From Candidatus Desulfosporosinus nitrosoreducens (GTDB lineage: Bacteria > Bacillota > Desulfitobacteriia > Desulfitobacteriales > Desulfitobacteriaceae), in NCBI RefSeq assembly GCF_030954495.1, contig NZ_JAVHUW010000051.1, positions 104,176 to 168,175 on the forward strand: a stretch of 64,000 nucleotides of DNA, written 5' to 3'. The translations under genes were made by a program, and so were the position numbers. The notes below the pieces were generated by a model. The model was not told the origin of the DNA. It did not search any database and worked only from the letters and a program-made list of their open reading frames with translations. Within the stretch, counting starts at the first letter, position 1. The number at the start of each line of letters is the position of its first letter. This document shows positions 48,946 to 58,190 of this stretch, one piece after another.

Positions 48946-50538
48946 TTACAGTTTTAAGAAGGATCTCCTGGGCACCTGTAAGGTCTGGTACCGCTGTAGG
49001 GCCCGAATAGCCGTCAAAGCAGTGGTTAACGGTTCCTCATAGTTCCAGCCTTTAGCGTAGATTCCCCGATAAGAAGGCTTGAAAGAGCCGTCCGGATTTT
49101 GAGCGGCGAGAAGATTGGTTATTCCTTTATCCAGCACTTCTCCGGGAACGGCTTTGGCATATCTCCACAATCCAGATAGAGCTAAGCCTGTCTCAACAAC
49201 CGAGCCCCAGCCCCCATCGCCCTTCTGAGCCTTGATTAAAAATTCCAGCCCTTTTCTGCGGGCCAGCAAAATAGTGCGCGGCGTCGTCCAGTGATCCCAA
49301 CTTATCTTCCACTTGCTGAGCAGCTCTACGGCTTGAGCCGTACTGTAAACTCCTCCCTCAAACCAGGATGCCGGAAAGGCTCCCTGCTCATCCTGCTGAG
49401 ACAAGATCCAATTCAATCCCCGCCAAATCGCTCCGTCCTGAGAGCGAGCCGGCCGCCACAAGGCCTCCAGAGCGTGAATACTTACGTCAACGCTGGGAAT
49501 ATAGACAGGAAACTCCGAGGAAACGGCAGGAGGTGTCCCTTGGAAGCTGGGGAACGTTCCCCAGCTTCCCTCAGGGTTTTGTAATCTCCGCAAGAGCTTA
49601 ATCCCCTCTGAATTCTCCTCCCCGACTTGACGCAAAGCAATTAAAGCCACTGACGTATCGTCCAAATCCGGATGAGTATGTGGCGGAGTGCTGCCATAAC
49701 TGCCGTCTGAGTTTTGCCCCTGCTTTAACCAGACGGCTGCCTGATGAAGCCAGGGATAGTCTGACGGCCTTTTCATTGTTTCAGCAAAAATACAGACCGC
49801 CCAGCCCATTGCCCATATTTTCAATTGATCGAAGGCCGGCCACCCGCCGCTGGGATACTGTTTTTCCGCCAGCCACTGTCCGGCCTTTTCCACTCGCTCC
49901 GCATTGCCTCCCCGGCGCATGATCCCCAAAATCCCCAAACTTGTCGCCACAATGTCCTCAGCCCAGGAACCGTCAGGCATTTGAGTTTCCAGCAGGTACT
50001 GGATTCCTCTCCTAATGCCTTCCGGTGAGTCCGAGGCAAGGAGCGAAGCCGCTACAACAACAGGCCGCCCATAAAGGGGCAGCTTGGCCAAAACTCTGTT
50101 TTCCAGAATATTAGGAAGGACAATTTCTTCCGGGGTAGGTCCTTCTAAGCCGGGGACTACCCTTTGACCCAAGGACAAAATCATTTCCGAAAATTGCCGG
50201 GCTTGAGATAAGAGTCTGATTTTGGCCCTCCATCCGCCTTCGCTTCCTTGTAAAACCGAATTAACAATCTTAGTGATCTCTTCATCCGGTTTGTCACCAG
50301 GAAATTTCCCCCAACCTCCGCGGCGATTTTGCCATAACCACTGAACTCCTCGCCTCTGAGAACTTTCAAACCTTCTGCCGACAGCAAGTAATGCTAGTGC
50401 CGCAAGTGCCGACGCGCCCGGGCTCGGAGATACCCCATGCATTTCGTCCAGCTTTCCTGCCAGGATTCTTTCGACACCCTCGACCACATACTCCCTTGCC
50501 TTCACAAGGCTTTCGCTGACTTCACTTTTTAGCTCCAT
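48946..50538 (-). CDS. Class II terpene cyclase-like protein (squalene-hopene cyclase family)
   Basis: A 530-residue alpha/alpha-barrel protein with at least seven QW-type repeats (QMPDGSW, QYPSGGW, QNSDGSYG, QNPEGSW, QQDEQGAF, QKGDGGWG, QNPDGSF). The class II cyclase catalytic motif DXDD is present as DLDDTSVALIAL near residue 300. It is shorter than bacterial squalene-hopene cyclases (about 630), and no squalene synthase gene is in the window. A protonation-initiated cyclase of a polyprenyl chain is inferred; a non-enzymatic prenyltransferase-like fold is less likely because DXDD is intact. The start is ATG eight bases after GGAG. Confidence 0.8.
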   Translation of the reverse strand: MELKSEVSESLVKAREYVVEGVERILAGKLDEMHGVSPSPGASALAALALLAVGRRFESSQRRGVQWLWQNRRGGWGKFPGDKPDEEITKIVNSVLQGSEGGWRAKIRLLSQARQFSEMILSLGQRVVPGLEGPTPEEIVLPNILENRVLAKLPLYGRPVVVAASLLASDSPEGIRRGIQYLLETQMPDGSWAEDIVATSLGILGIMRRGGNAERVEKAGQWLAEKQYPSGGWPAFDQLKIWAMGWAVCIFAETMKRPSDYPWLHQAAVWLKQGQNSDGSYGSTPPHTHPDLDDTSVALIALRQVGEENSEGIKLLRRLQNPEGSWGTFPSFQGTPPAVSSEFPVYIPSVDVSIHALEALWRPARSQDGAIWRGLNWILSQQDEQGAFPASWFEGGVYSTAQAVELLSKWKISWDHWTTPRTILLARRKGLEFLIKAQKGDGGWGSVVETGLALSGLWRYAKAVPGEVLDKGITNLLAAQNPDGSFKPSYRGIYAKGWNYEEPLTTALTAIRALQRYQTLQVPRRSFLKL

Positions 50539-50641
50539 AGCACCGTCTCCGTCCTCCAATTTAAAGCACACCATAATATGATTTATGTCGGAGGACGGAG
50601 AAGCGTTCCAAAGGCAGTTCTTGCCTCAGTTTAAACAACCT

Positions 50642-52822
50642 TTACTTTTTAAGTTTCGCCAAAGCATCGGCCAAAGCGGTGTTAACCAAGGATTCCTTAT
50701 TTTGCTGCTGCAAATAAGAACTGACTTCTCTTTTATTGACGCTTCCTTTTTCATTTTCTTTGCGCTTTTTAAAAACGGAAAGCTTTTCGCGATATCCGCA
50801 GGTACAGTGAAACAGTTTGTTTTCTCCCTCTCCCCGGATCTCCATTTTTTTGTGGCATTCCGGGCAGCGGGCATTAGAAATTTGGGAGATCCCTTTTCTG
50901 TAGCCGCACTCCCGGTCCTGACAGACATACATCTCGCCTTTTTTGCCTTTGACCTGCAAAAGAAACTTTCCGCAATTAGGACACTTCGTTCTTGTTAAGT
51001 TATCATGCTTAAACGTATGAGCACTGTCACTGACTGTGGAAACAAGTTGAGCCGCATACTCCCTCATTCCTCGCAAAAAAACCTGAGGCTTGGCCTGCCC
51101 CTTACTTATCTCGCTCAATTGCTGCTCCCATTGAGCGGTTAATTCAGGGGACTTAAGTTCGCCGGGCACGAGACTGATTAGTTGAATCCCCTTCGACGTG
51201 GGAACGATCTCTTTGCCCTGGCGGTGCATATAGAATGAATTAAACAGCTTCTCGATGATCTCGGCACGGGTTGCCGGAGTCCCCAAACCGTGACTTTGAT
51301 CCATCACGTCCCGCAAATGCCGGTCTTCAATCAGTTTGCCGGGATGCTCCATAGCGGAAAGCAAGGTTGCCTCCGTATGCCTGGCCGGCGGTTTCGTTTT
51401 ACCAGTCTCCAGCTTAAACGACAAACCGTTCAGTTTATCCCCCAGATTGATCTCCGGCAAGGATTGAATACTTTCCTCCGCTTCTTCAGGGTCAGTCTCC
51501 ATATCTGAAAAAGAACCTGAATAAGCCTTTTTCCAGCCTTGCCCCAGGACAATTTTTCCTTTCGTTGTAAAAATCTCACCATTGATTCTCACTTTAACCG
51601 TCGTTTGCTGAAATTCAAAGGCCGGCAAGAGGACCGCCAAAAACCTCCGCACAATTAAATCGTAAATCTTGAGCTCATCTGAACTGAGCCTGGCCAGCAT
51701 AGCAGGTTGTTCCGTAGGTATAATCGCGTGGTGATCCGAGACTTTGGAGTTGTCCACAAAACGTTTGCTAACCTTAGGCTTGGTTCTGAGAATCGTCCGG
51801 GCCAGCTCCGCATAGGGACCTTGAGCCACAGTTTTAAGCCGTTCGGGAAGGGTCGGCACAATATCCTCGCTGATATAGCGTGAATCAGTGCGCGGATAAG
51901 TCACGACCTTATGATTTTCATAAAGCTGCTGCATAATGTTGGAGGTTGTCTTCGCCGAAAAACCGTATTTGCGATTGGCGTCCCGCTGCAATTCCGTCAG
52001 ATCATAAGCTAAGGGAGGCGGTTCCTTTCTGGCCTCTTTTTTCAGATCCACAATTTCTCCGGGCTGCCCCGTTACTTTAGCCAAAATGTCATCCGCTTTC
52101 GTTTTGGCAAAAATTCGAGCCTGCCCGTTTTTATCCTGCCACTGAAGGACGAAGGACGCTGTTGCAGCAACCACCGTCCAAAAACTTTGCGGAACAAATT
52201 CCTTAATTTCCTTTTCCCGCTCAACAACCATAGCCAAAGTGGGGGTTTGCACCCGGCCGGCGGAAAGCTGCGCATTGAACTTGCAAGTCAGAGCCCGCGT
52301 CACGTTCAAACCCACCAGCCAATCGGCCTCGGCACGGCACTCCGCGGCGGAATAGAGCGCTTCAAAGTCTTTCCCGGGCCGCAAATGACTGAAGCCCTCC
52401 CTGATCGCCCGCTCAGTGAGAGAGGAAATCCACAGGCGTTTAATCGGTTTGCGCCAGCCTACTTTTTTAATAATCCAGCGGGCGACTAACTCACCTTCAC
52501 GACCCGCATCCGTCGCAATGATCAGCTCATCCACCTCTGGATTCTTCATTAAATTCTTGACAACCCCAAATTGCTTGGCGGTCTCTTTAATGACCACTAA
52601 TTCCATTTGGGAAGGCAGCATCGGCAAATCTTCAGCTCTCCAGGTCTTATAATTGGCGTCGTACACTTCAGGGTCCGCTAACGTTACCAAATGCCCTAAA
52701 GCCCAAGCCACAATGTATTTCGATCCTATAAAACACCCGTTTCCCTTCTGAGAGCAATTCAAAATCCTGGCCACTTCGCGGCCAACCGACGGTTTTTCAG
52801 TTAAAACTAATGTTTTTCCCAT
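50642..52822 (-). CDS. topB: DNA topoisomerase III
   Basis: A 726-residue type IA topoisomerase. The TOPRIM domain starts KTLVLTEKPSVGREVARIL, with ATDAGREGELVARWI as its acidic motif. The catalytic Tyr lies in VVTYPRTDSRYI. The C-terminus has zinc-ribbon motifs (CPNCGKFLLQ ... CQDREC; CPECHKKME ... HCTCGY) and a basic tail. It relaxes or decatenates DNA. Overlaps nothing; the EamA gene is 14 bases upstream, so they may be co-transcribed. Confidence 0.93.
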   Translation of the reverse strand: MGKTLVLTEKPSVGREVARILNCSQKGNGCFIGSKYIVAWALGHLVTLADPEVYDANYKTWRAEDLPMLPSQMELVVIKETAKQFGVVKNLMKNPEVDELIIATDAGREGELVARWIIKKVGWRKPIKRLWISSLTERAIREGFSHLRPGKDFEALYSAAECRAEADWLVGLNVTRALTCKFNAQLSAGRVQTPTLAMVVEREKEIKEFVPQSFWTVVAATASFVLQWQDKNGQARIFAKTKADDILAKVTGQPGEIVDLKKEARKEPPPLAYDLTELQRDANRKYGFSAKTTSNIMQQLYENHKVVTYPRTDSRYISEDIVPTLPERLKTVAQGPYAELARTILRTKPKVSKRFVDNSKVSDHHAIIPTEQPAMLARLSSDELKIYDLIVRRFLAVLLPAFEFQQTTVKVRINGEIFTTKGKIVLGQGWKKAYSGSFSDMETDPEEAEESIQSLPEINLGDKLNGLSFKLETGKTKPPARHTEATLLSAMEHPGKLIEDRHLRDVMDQSHGLGTPATRAEIIEKLFNSFYMHRQGKEIVPTSKGIQLISLVPGELKSPELTAQWEQQLSEISKGQAKPQVFLRGMREYAAQLVSTVSDSAHTFKHDNLTRTKCPNCGKFLLQVKGKKGEMYVCQDRECGYRKGISQISNARCPECHKKMEIRGEGENKLFHCTCGYREKLSVFKKRKENEKGSVNKREVSSYLQQQNKESLVNTALADALAKLKK

Positions 52823-52836
52823 GTCCTACTCCTATC

Positions 52837-53832
52837 TCAATGATTATCTCCCGCATCTTGAGGTTTCGCTGCAGGATTCTTGGAACCCCGGGCCTGATAG
52901 TTAACCACAATGACACCAATTGCCACAAGCACCAAAGCTATAAACATATTTCGAGTTAAACTCTCCCCCGGAATAAAGAGCACAGCTAAAAAAGCGCCGG
53001 AGACAGGAGTCATAAATTTGTAGACACTAATTTCCCCGGCTTTATTGTATTTTAAAATAGCATACCATAAAGAGAAAGCGGTTGCCGAAAGGAAGCCCGA
53101 ATATACAAGGAGAAGCAGGGCTTTATGAGTAAAGATCATCGTCCCCGGCCTTAATCCGGGCAGCCCAACGGCAATCAAAAGCAGCGATCCCAAGAGCATT
53201 TGCCAGGCCGTCATCACAAACGGATGAATCTTCTTGGAAATACCTTTGGCCCAGATGGTCCCCAGAGCATTGGCAAGACCGGACAAAATCATATACCCCT
53301 CGCCCTGCCAGGAAAAATCCAGGGTAAAATTCTGGCCTGAATTAATGACAACAATCCCGGCAAAGCCGGCGATAAGGCCGATGATTTTGCGCCAGTCCAG
53401 CCGGTCATCCGTGTAGACAAAGTGGGCTAAAATAACCACAAAGAAAATGCTCGCCGAAGATAGAATGGCTCCTTTCATCCCTGAAGTATGCGCTAAACCA
53501 TTATAAAAGAAGTAATATTGCAAACTAATTTGCAGCAAACCTAAGAGAAAGAGCTGGCCAAAAACCTTCCAGCTGACCTTTGGCGAACGCCGAACCCCTA
53601 AGACCAGCAGCATAAAAAGCAATAAGCCGGCGAGAAGAAACCTCATTCCCGCCAGGACAATAATTGCCGACTGATCATCAGCCGCGATTCTCAGCTCCTC
53701 ATAGCTGATTTTCAATACGGGAAAAGCGCTCCCCCAGAGGATCGCACAAAAAAGTGCAATAGGAATGACAAGGTATTTGCGCTGCAAATAATTTTGAGGG
53801 CTTGAGTCTTTTTTCTGAGTCCTTAGATCCAT
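52837..53832 (-). CDS. EamA/DMT-family transporter
   Basis: A 331-residue membrane protein with ten probable helices in two EamA repeats (ALFCAILWGSAFPVLKISYEEL; GEGYMILSGLANALGTIWAKG). Family members export amino acids or other metabolites. Charged, disordered N- and C-terminal tails. Substrate unknown. Confidence 0.85.
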   Translation of the reverse strand: MDLRTQKKDSSPQNYLQRKYLVIPIALFCAILWGSAFPVLKISYEELRIAADDQSAIIVLAGMRFLLAGLLLFMLLVLGVRRSPKVSWKVFGQLFLLGLLQISLQYYFFYNGLAHTSGMKGAILSSASIFFVVILAHFVYTDDRLDWRKIIGLIAGFAGIVVINSGQNFTLDFSWQGEGYMILSGLANALGTIWAKGISKKIHPFVMTAWQMLLGSLLLIAVGLPGLRPGTMIFTHKALLLLVYSGFLSATAFSLWYAILKYNKAGEISVYKFMTPVSGAFLAVLFIPGESLTRNMFIALVLVAIGVIVVNYQARGSKNPAAKPQDAGDNH

Positions 53833-53910
53833 ATAGTTTTGTCCTTTCGATAAGATATCCTTTGTCTGCTTTTCATATTAATGCTTCTTGGCAGAGTGGT
53901 CAAATATACA

Positions 53911-53938
53911 AAAAGAAAGAACCCCAATAAGGTTCCTT
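53911..53938 (-). terminator. Terminator of the aspartate kinase operon
   Basis: GGAACC ... GGGGTTC hairpin on the minus strand followed by TTTCTTTTT, about 35 bases after the YbaK stop. Confidence 0.6.
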
Positions 53939-53971
53939 CCCCAAACACCAAATAATTTTAACGGATTTCCT

Positions 53972-54427
53972 CTATTGAACGACATCAATCCATTGACCAT
54001 TGGTTAATTCCTGCAAAGCAGCGACGGTTAATTTCAGAGCTGTATTGGGCTCTCCGGCCGCGGGGAAGACATGGGTATAGGCTTGCAGGGAATAATCCAG
54101 ATAGACGGGCAAGGGCTGTTTTAAGCCAAAAGGACAAACCCCGCCCACAGGATGGCCGGTTACGGCCACGACTTCCTCGGCCTCAGGCATTTTGGCCTTC
54201 CCTTCGAAAATATCCTTGAATTTTCTGTTGTCCAAACGCTTATCTCCGGCCATCAAAATCATAACAAAATTATCTTTTACTTTAAAGAGCAATGACTTGG
54301 CAATTTCTCCGGGAGTCACCTGCAAAGACTCAGCCGCCTTGGCAACAGTGCTGGTATCTTCAAAGGTTAAAATCTCCATCTCTCGATTCTTTGCTTGCAA
54401 AAACTGCTTGACAACTTCAACCGACAT
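53972..54427 (-). CDS. YbaK/EbsC-type aminoacyl-tRNA deacylase
   Basis: A 151-residue YbaK-fold protein. It hydrolyses mischarged tRNA such as Cys-tRNA(Pro). VTPGEIAKSLLFKVKDNFVMILMAGDKRLD contains the conserved Lys, and GHPVGGVCPFGLKQPLPVYLD the substrate-loop GxxPxGxxPFG motif. Nine bases after the aspartate kinase stop, so the two are co-transcribed, an odd pairing. Confidence 0.88.
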   Translation of the reverse strand: MSVEVVKQFLQAKNREMEILTFEDTSTVAKAAESLQVTPGEIAKSLLFKVKDNFVMILMAGDKRLDNRKFKDIFEGKAKMPEAEEVVAVTGHPVGGVCPFGLKQPLPVYLDYSLQAYTHVFPAAGEPNTALKLTVAALQELTNGQWIDVVQ

Positions 54428-54436
54428 AGCTTCCTC

Positions 54437-55825
54437 CTAATATTCCGCAACGCACAGATCTTCATTGAGGCAAATAATCGCCTTGGCATACATTTTGCGG
54501 TCAATGACAAATTGCATGTTCACTTGACGCAGGGATTGTGAAACACATTTGATATTGATATCATTTTTGGCCAAAGCATAAGCTGCCCGGGCAAGAATCC
54601 TCGGCATCGCAATATTGGAGCCAATGACACAGACGACAGCCGCTGCTTGAACCGTTACCGTTTGATAACTCGCTTCCAGTTCCGCAACCAATTGGTCATT
54701 CAAATCTGCTTCCCAGATTACCAAGGAAATACTGTTGGCATTGGTTGCCTTGGTTATATAGCTGATGTTGTGTTCTTTGAACTTTTTCATAATTTCATAG
54801 TCAAAACCTGTTTCTCCAACCATTAAGGTATCGTGAATCTCTAAAACCACAATTTTGTCCGAGCCGGCGATAATTTCTATTCTGGCCCTGGGACCGATAT
54901 AATCTTGGGAGATAACAGTCCCGGGGTGGCTGGGTTCAAAGGTATTTTTGATGCGCAGGTTTATCCCGGCCATTTCCAAAGGTTTGGAAGCATTGGGATG
55001 AATAGCCTCCATGCCAATATCCGCAAGCTGGTCCGCCACATCGTAATTTGTCCTGCCCACAGGGATCGCTTTCTCCACCCCGACGATTTTGGGGTCGGCG
55101 GAGGACAAGTGAAACTCTTTGTGAATAATCGCCTCATCTGCGTGCAGATGGGTAGCAATTTTGGAGAAGGTAATTTCCGAGTAGCCGCGCTCATATTCCC
55201 TCATGATTCCTTCGGTCCCTTTAGTGTAACCTGTGGCTACAATAATTGCCTCATAAGGATTGACGTTTTTGAAGGTCCTCTCAATGCGGTCGCTGATAGA
55301 AAGCTGTTTAGGATCGCGAAAACCCGTCAAGTCTACCAGTTCGGCGCGAATTCCCTGATTCCGCAGAATATTTACCGTATTAAAGGCCGAGTGGGCCTCT
55401 CCGATGGAGGCCAGTAATTCCCTGGCGGCTGAGAAAATGCTCGCCCTTTCAACGTAGCCCGAAGCAATGATGTCTTCCATGCTGCTCAGATAGGCTTTGG
55501 TTTGATTAACCCGTTCCAGTATAAAATCGCGGCAAACCTGGTAATCTAAACCAATCTCCACAAAAGACTCGTTAATCTGAAGCGCCCTCTCTAATAATTG
55601 CTCTATCGAGGACTCATAGTTTTCTCCTTTAATGAAATGCTGATAAACTCCAGGGGCTTTTGTTTTTTTATCCTCCAGCAGCCAATTTGTCACGCCGGCA
55701 TAGGCAGAGACTACAAAGACTCTGCCGTAACGAAAGCTTTCAGAGTCCGGATAACCGATAATATCCTTAAGCACATTCTGGAATTGGGACATGGACGTAC
55801 CACCGATTTTTTCCACCGTTAGCAT
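54437..55825 (-). CDS. Aspartate kinase
   Basis: A 462-residue monofunctional aspartate kinase, first step of lysine/threonine/methionine synthesis. The N-terminus VEKIGGTSMSQF is the kinase signature (usually KFGGTS), and GYTKGTEGIMREYERGYSEITFSKIATHL the active-site region. Two ACT domains occupy about residues 310-462 (VLEIHDTLMVG ... VCVIGSNIAM), expected to bind feedback amino acids. The exact start is unsure: ATG (13 bases after GAGGGG) or GTG three codons earlier. The IGG rather than FGG variant is notable but not disabling. Confidence 0.85.
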   Translation of the reverse strand: MLTVEKIGGTSMSQFQNVLKDIIGYPDSESFRYGRVFVVSAYAGVTNWLLEDKKTKAPGVYQHFIKGENYESSIEQLLERALQINESFVEIGLDYQVCRDFILERVNQTKAYLSSMEDIIASGYVERASIFSAARELLASIGEAHSAFNTVNILRNQGIRAELVDLTGFRDPKQLSISDRIERTFKNVNPYEAIIVATGYTKGTEGIMREYERGYSEITFSKIATHLHADEAIIHKEFHLSSADPKIVGVEKAIPVGRTNYDVADQLADIGMEAIHPNASKPLEMAGINLRIKNTFEPSHPGTVISQDYIGPRARIEIIAGSDKIVVLEIHDTLMVGETGFDYEIMKKFKEHNISYITKATNANSISLVIWEADLNDQLVAELEASYQTVTVQAAAVVCVIGSNIAMPRILARAAYALAKNDINIKCVSQSLRQVNMQFVIDRKMYAKAIICLNEDLCVAEY

Positions 55826-56107
55826 AGTTAACACAGAACCCCTCTTCATTTATTACTTCTACAATTAATGCCAACCATTCCTGAGACCGGATCGGCTAAA
55901 ACACATGTATCTTAGTTATACATCTATCAGCTACAATTGTCCACCCTTTAAGAACTATCCCTCCAATTTTATGAACTTAGTCAGCAAATCCTTAAGCTTG
56001 AAAATTAACCCTTGCGGACTTGCATTGTCACTCTCAAGAGTATACGATAACGCTGATACTATTATTTTACCTTCTAAAATAAAGACAAAGAGAAAGGATG
56101 CCAGGAT

Positions 56108-57244
56108 ATGCATTACCGAAAATTTGGTCGTTTGGATTTTCAAACTTCAATTCTGGGATTTGGCTGTATGCGCCTTCCTATCCTAGACGGAGATCCCAGT
56201 AAAATCAACGAACCGGAAGCCATCTCTTTAATCCGCCAGGCCATTGATAACGGGGTAAACTACCTTGATACCGCTTTTCCCTACCACCAAGGCCAAAGTG
56301 AAATTCTCGTCGGCAAAGCTTTACAGGACGGCTATCGCGCAAAGGTTAAACTGGCTACGAAGCTCCCGGTTTCCCGCTGCCAAAGCTTTGCCGACTTTGA
56401 CCGCTTCCTGGATGAACAACTGGCAAAACTCCAGACAGACCACATCGATTTCTACCTCCTGCACGGACTAAGCAAAGCCACCTGGGACAGGGTCAAAAGT
56501 CTTAACTATGAACGTTTTCTGGAAAAGGCTCTGGCCGATGGCCGAATTAACTATGCAGGTTTCTCATTTCACGATAAGTACCCTGTTTTTCAGGAAATTG
56601 TTGACGCTTATCCCTGGACTTTCTGCCAAATTCAATATAATTATATGGACACGGAATTTCAAGCCGGCACCAAGGGCTTGCGCTATGCCGCTGAAAAAGG
56701 CCTGGCCGTCGTCATCATGGAACCGCTCAAAGGCGGAAAGCTGGTCAAAAATCCCCCGCCTTCCATACTTAAACTTTGGGATAAAGCCGCTGTCAAACGC
56801 TCCCCGGCCGAGTGGGCTTTGCGCTGGGTCTGGAACCATCCGGAGGTCTCTTTGCTTTTAAGCGGGATGGGCACCAAAGAACAGGTTGCTGAAAATTTGC
56901 GCTTGGCCAACGTCGCCGAACCTAACACCTTAACAGAGCAGGAACTGGCTTTGATCGACGAGGTGAAAAAACAATATTTATCCTTGAACAAGGTTGACTG
57001 TACAGCCTGCGGTTATTGTCAGCCCTGCCCTTCCGGCGTAAACATACCCGGTAATTTCGCACTCTATAATGACGCCCACATTTATGACGACTTTGGCTCC
57101 TCCCGTTTCGCCTACAACACCTTCTTTACACCGGAAAGCAAAGCCTCGGCCTGCAGCGAATGCGGCGCTTGTGAAGAAGCTTGTCCCCAGCAGCTTCCTA
57201 TTCGGGAGCATTTAAAAGAAATCCAAAAAGCCTTTGACCAATAG
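56108..57244 (+). CDS. Aldo/keto reductase with C-terminal 4Fe-4S domain
   Basis: A 378-residue oxidoreductase of the anaerobic AKR-ferredoxin fusion type. The AKR barrel shows LGFGCMRLPI, NYLDTAFPYHQGQSE (catalytic Asp/Tyr), KVKLATKLP (Lys) and DFYLLHGL (His). The C-terminal 95 residues carry CTACGYCQPCPSGVNIP and CSECGACEEACPQQLPI for two [4Fe-4S] clusters. Probably ferredoxin-linked aldehyde/ketone reduction. Substrate unknown. Ends before a bidirectional terminator. Confidence 0.9.
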   Translation: MHYRKFGRLDFQTSILGFGCMRLPILDGDPSKINEPEAISLIRQAIDNGVNYLDTAFPYHQGQSEILVGKALQDGYRAKVKLATKLPVSRCQSFADFDRFLDEQLAKLQTDHIDFYLLHGLSKATWDRVKSLNYERFLEKALADGRINYAGFSFHDKYPVFQEIVDAYPWTFCQIQYNYMDTEFQAGTKGLRYAAEKGLAVVIMEPLKGGKLVKNPPPSILKLWDKAAVKRSPAEWALRWVWNHPEVSLLLSGMGTKEQVAENLRLANVAEPNTLTEQELALIDEVKKQYLSLNKVDCTACGYCQPCPSGVNIPGNFALYNDAHIYDDFGSSRFAYNTFFTPESKASACSECGACEEACPQQLPIREHLKEIQKAFDQ

Positions 57245-57274
57245 TCCCTAGTAATTAATCCATAGCCGCCTTAA

Positions 57275-57330
57275 AATAATAGGGTTTTAACAAGACTTAT
57301 TTAGAAAAAGCCTGTTAAAACCCTATTATT
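57275..57330. terminator. Bidirectional terminator
   Basis: An 18-bp perfect stem, AATAATAGGGTTTTAACA with TGTTAAAACCCTATTATT, between convergent genes; A/T-rich on both sides. Confidence 0.8.
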
Positions 57331-57377
57331 TATATCCTTTTAAGTTATCCTCAGAACCGCTAAAGGCAAAGACCTTA

Positions 57378-57965
57378 TTATTCTCTATTATAGTAGCGGC
57401 TGGAATTAGCCAGCATAAACAATGGCTTTTGCAGATAATCGACCGGGTAAAGGTCATCCCGGGCTGAGATCAGCGCCATAACTCTGGCTACCTTGGAAAC
57501 GGGATCAATGGAAAGAATTACAAAGGCATCCTTTTGGGAGGTCAAGGGATAAATCACGTTGTTCTTATCTAAAACATCCAGATAGGCTTCCAGGGTAAGC
57601 ACTCTAAAATCTTGGTTCCGCCAGCGCACATCGTAAAGTTTAAAGGCCTGATGAGCCACGAGAGGCAAGAGTATTTCCTCTGTCAGGTAGAGCTCAATTC
57701 CCATCATATAGCCCTCTCCATCGAGGTCATTCCAGTATTCGCAGTGAAACACATTGTTAACGGCTTCCCGGTAGGTCTTCACCGCCAAACGCATTTTACT
57801 CAAAACCTGGCCCATGCCCAGCCATTTAATTCTTGGGATACTGAGGCTTTCGAGGTCGTAATAAAGTCCAATATCGCTTTCCTCGAGGGTATACTCAACA
57901 GTTGTCTCAGTGGGCATCAAGTAAATATAGCCCATTTGCATATTGTTGTCACAAGTGATAAGCAT
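57378..57965 (-). CDS. Protein of unknown function
   Basis: A 195-residue soluble protein I do not recognise. The first 60 residues (CDNNMQMGYIYLMP ... IGLYYDLESLSIPRIKWLG) resemble the two-strand pattern of DUF2283-type small domains. The remainder has a WNDLDGEGYMMGIELYLTEEILLPL segment and a mixed alpha/beta profile with conserved-looking acidic and aromatic residues. No signal peptide or helices. Predicted start ATG; no strong ribosome site is seen. Monocistronic. Confidence 0.55.
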   Translation of the reverse strand: MLITCDNNMQMGYIYLMPTETTVEYTLEESDIGLYYDLESLSIPRIKWLGMGQVLSKMRLAVKTYREAVNNVFHCEYWNDLDGEGYMMGIELYLTEEILLPLVAHQAFKLYDVRWRNQDFRVLTLEAYLDVLDKNNVIYPLTSQKDAFVILSIDPVSKVARVMALISARDDLYPVDYLQKPLFMLANSSRYYNRE

Positions 57966-58190
57966 AGCACATCTCCCCCCAAAGCTTCATATTCTAGCTT
58001 GTCTATCTCCTTTCTACATATGCCTCCGTTAATCCTGCAACCGGGGGGCAGACATTATCCCGACGATTTATCAGGATATACTAAAAAGCAGCTCTATTTT
58101 CCGCACAAATTGAATATTCGAGCAATCTGCCTAAAGAAAACTTAGTTTGTGCCCAAAACACATTTTCGCGCCAGGTGCATGGCAAAATCC

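Noticed and set aside
54905..55417. 170-codon plus-strand frame inside aspartate kinase
   Set aside because: Antisense shadow, no ribosome site.
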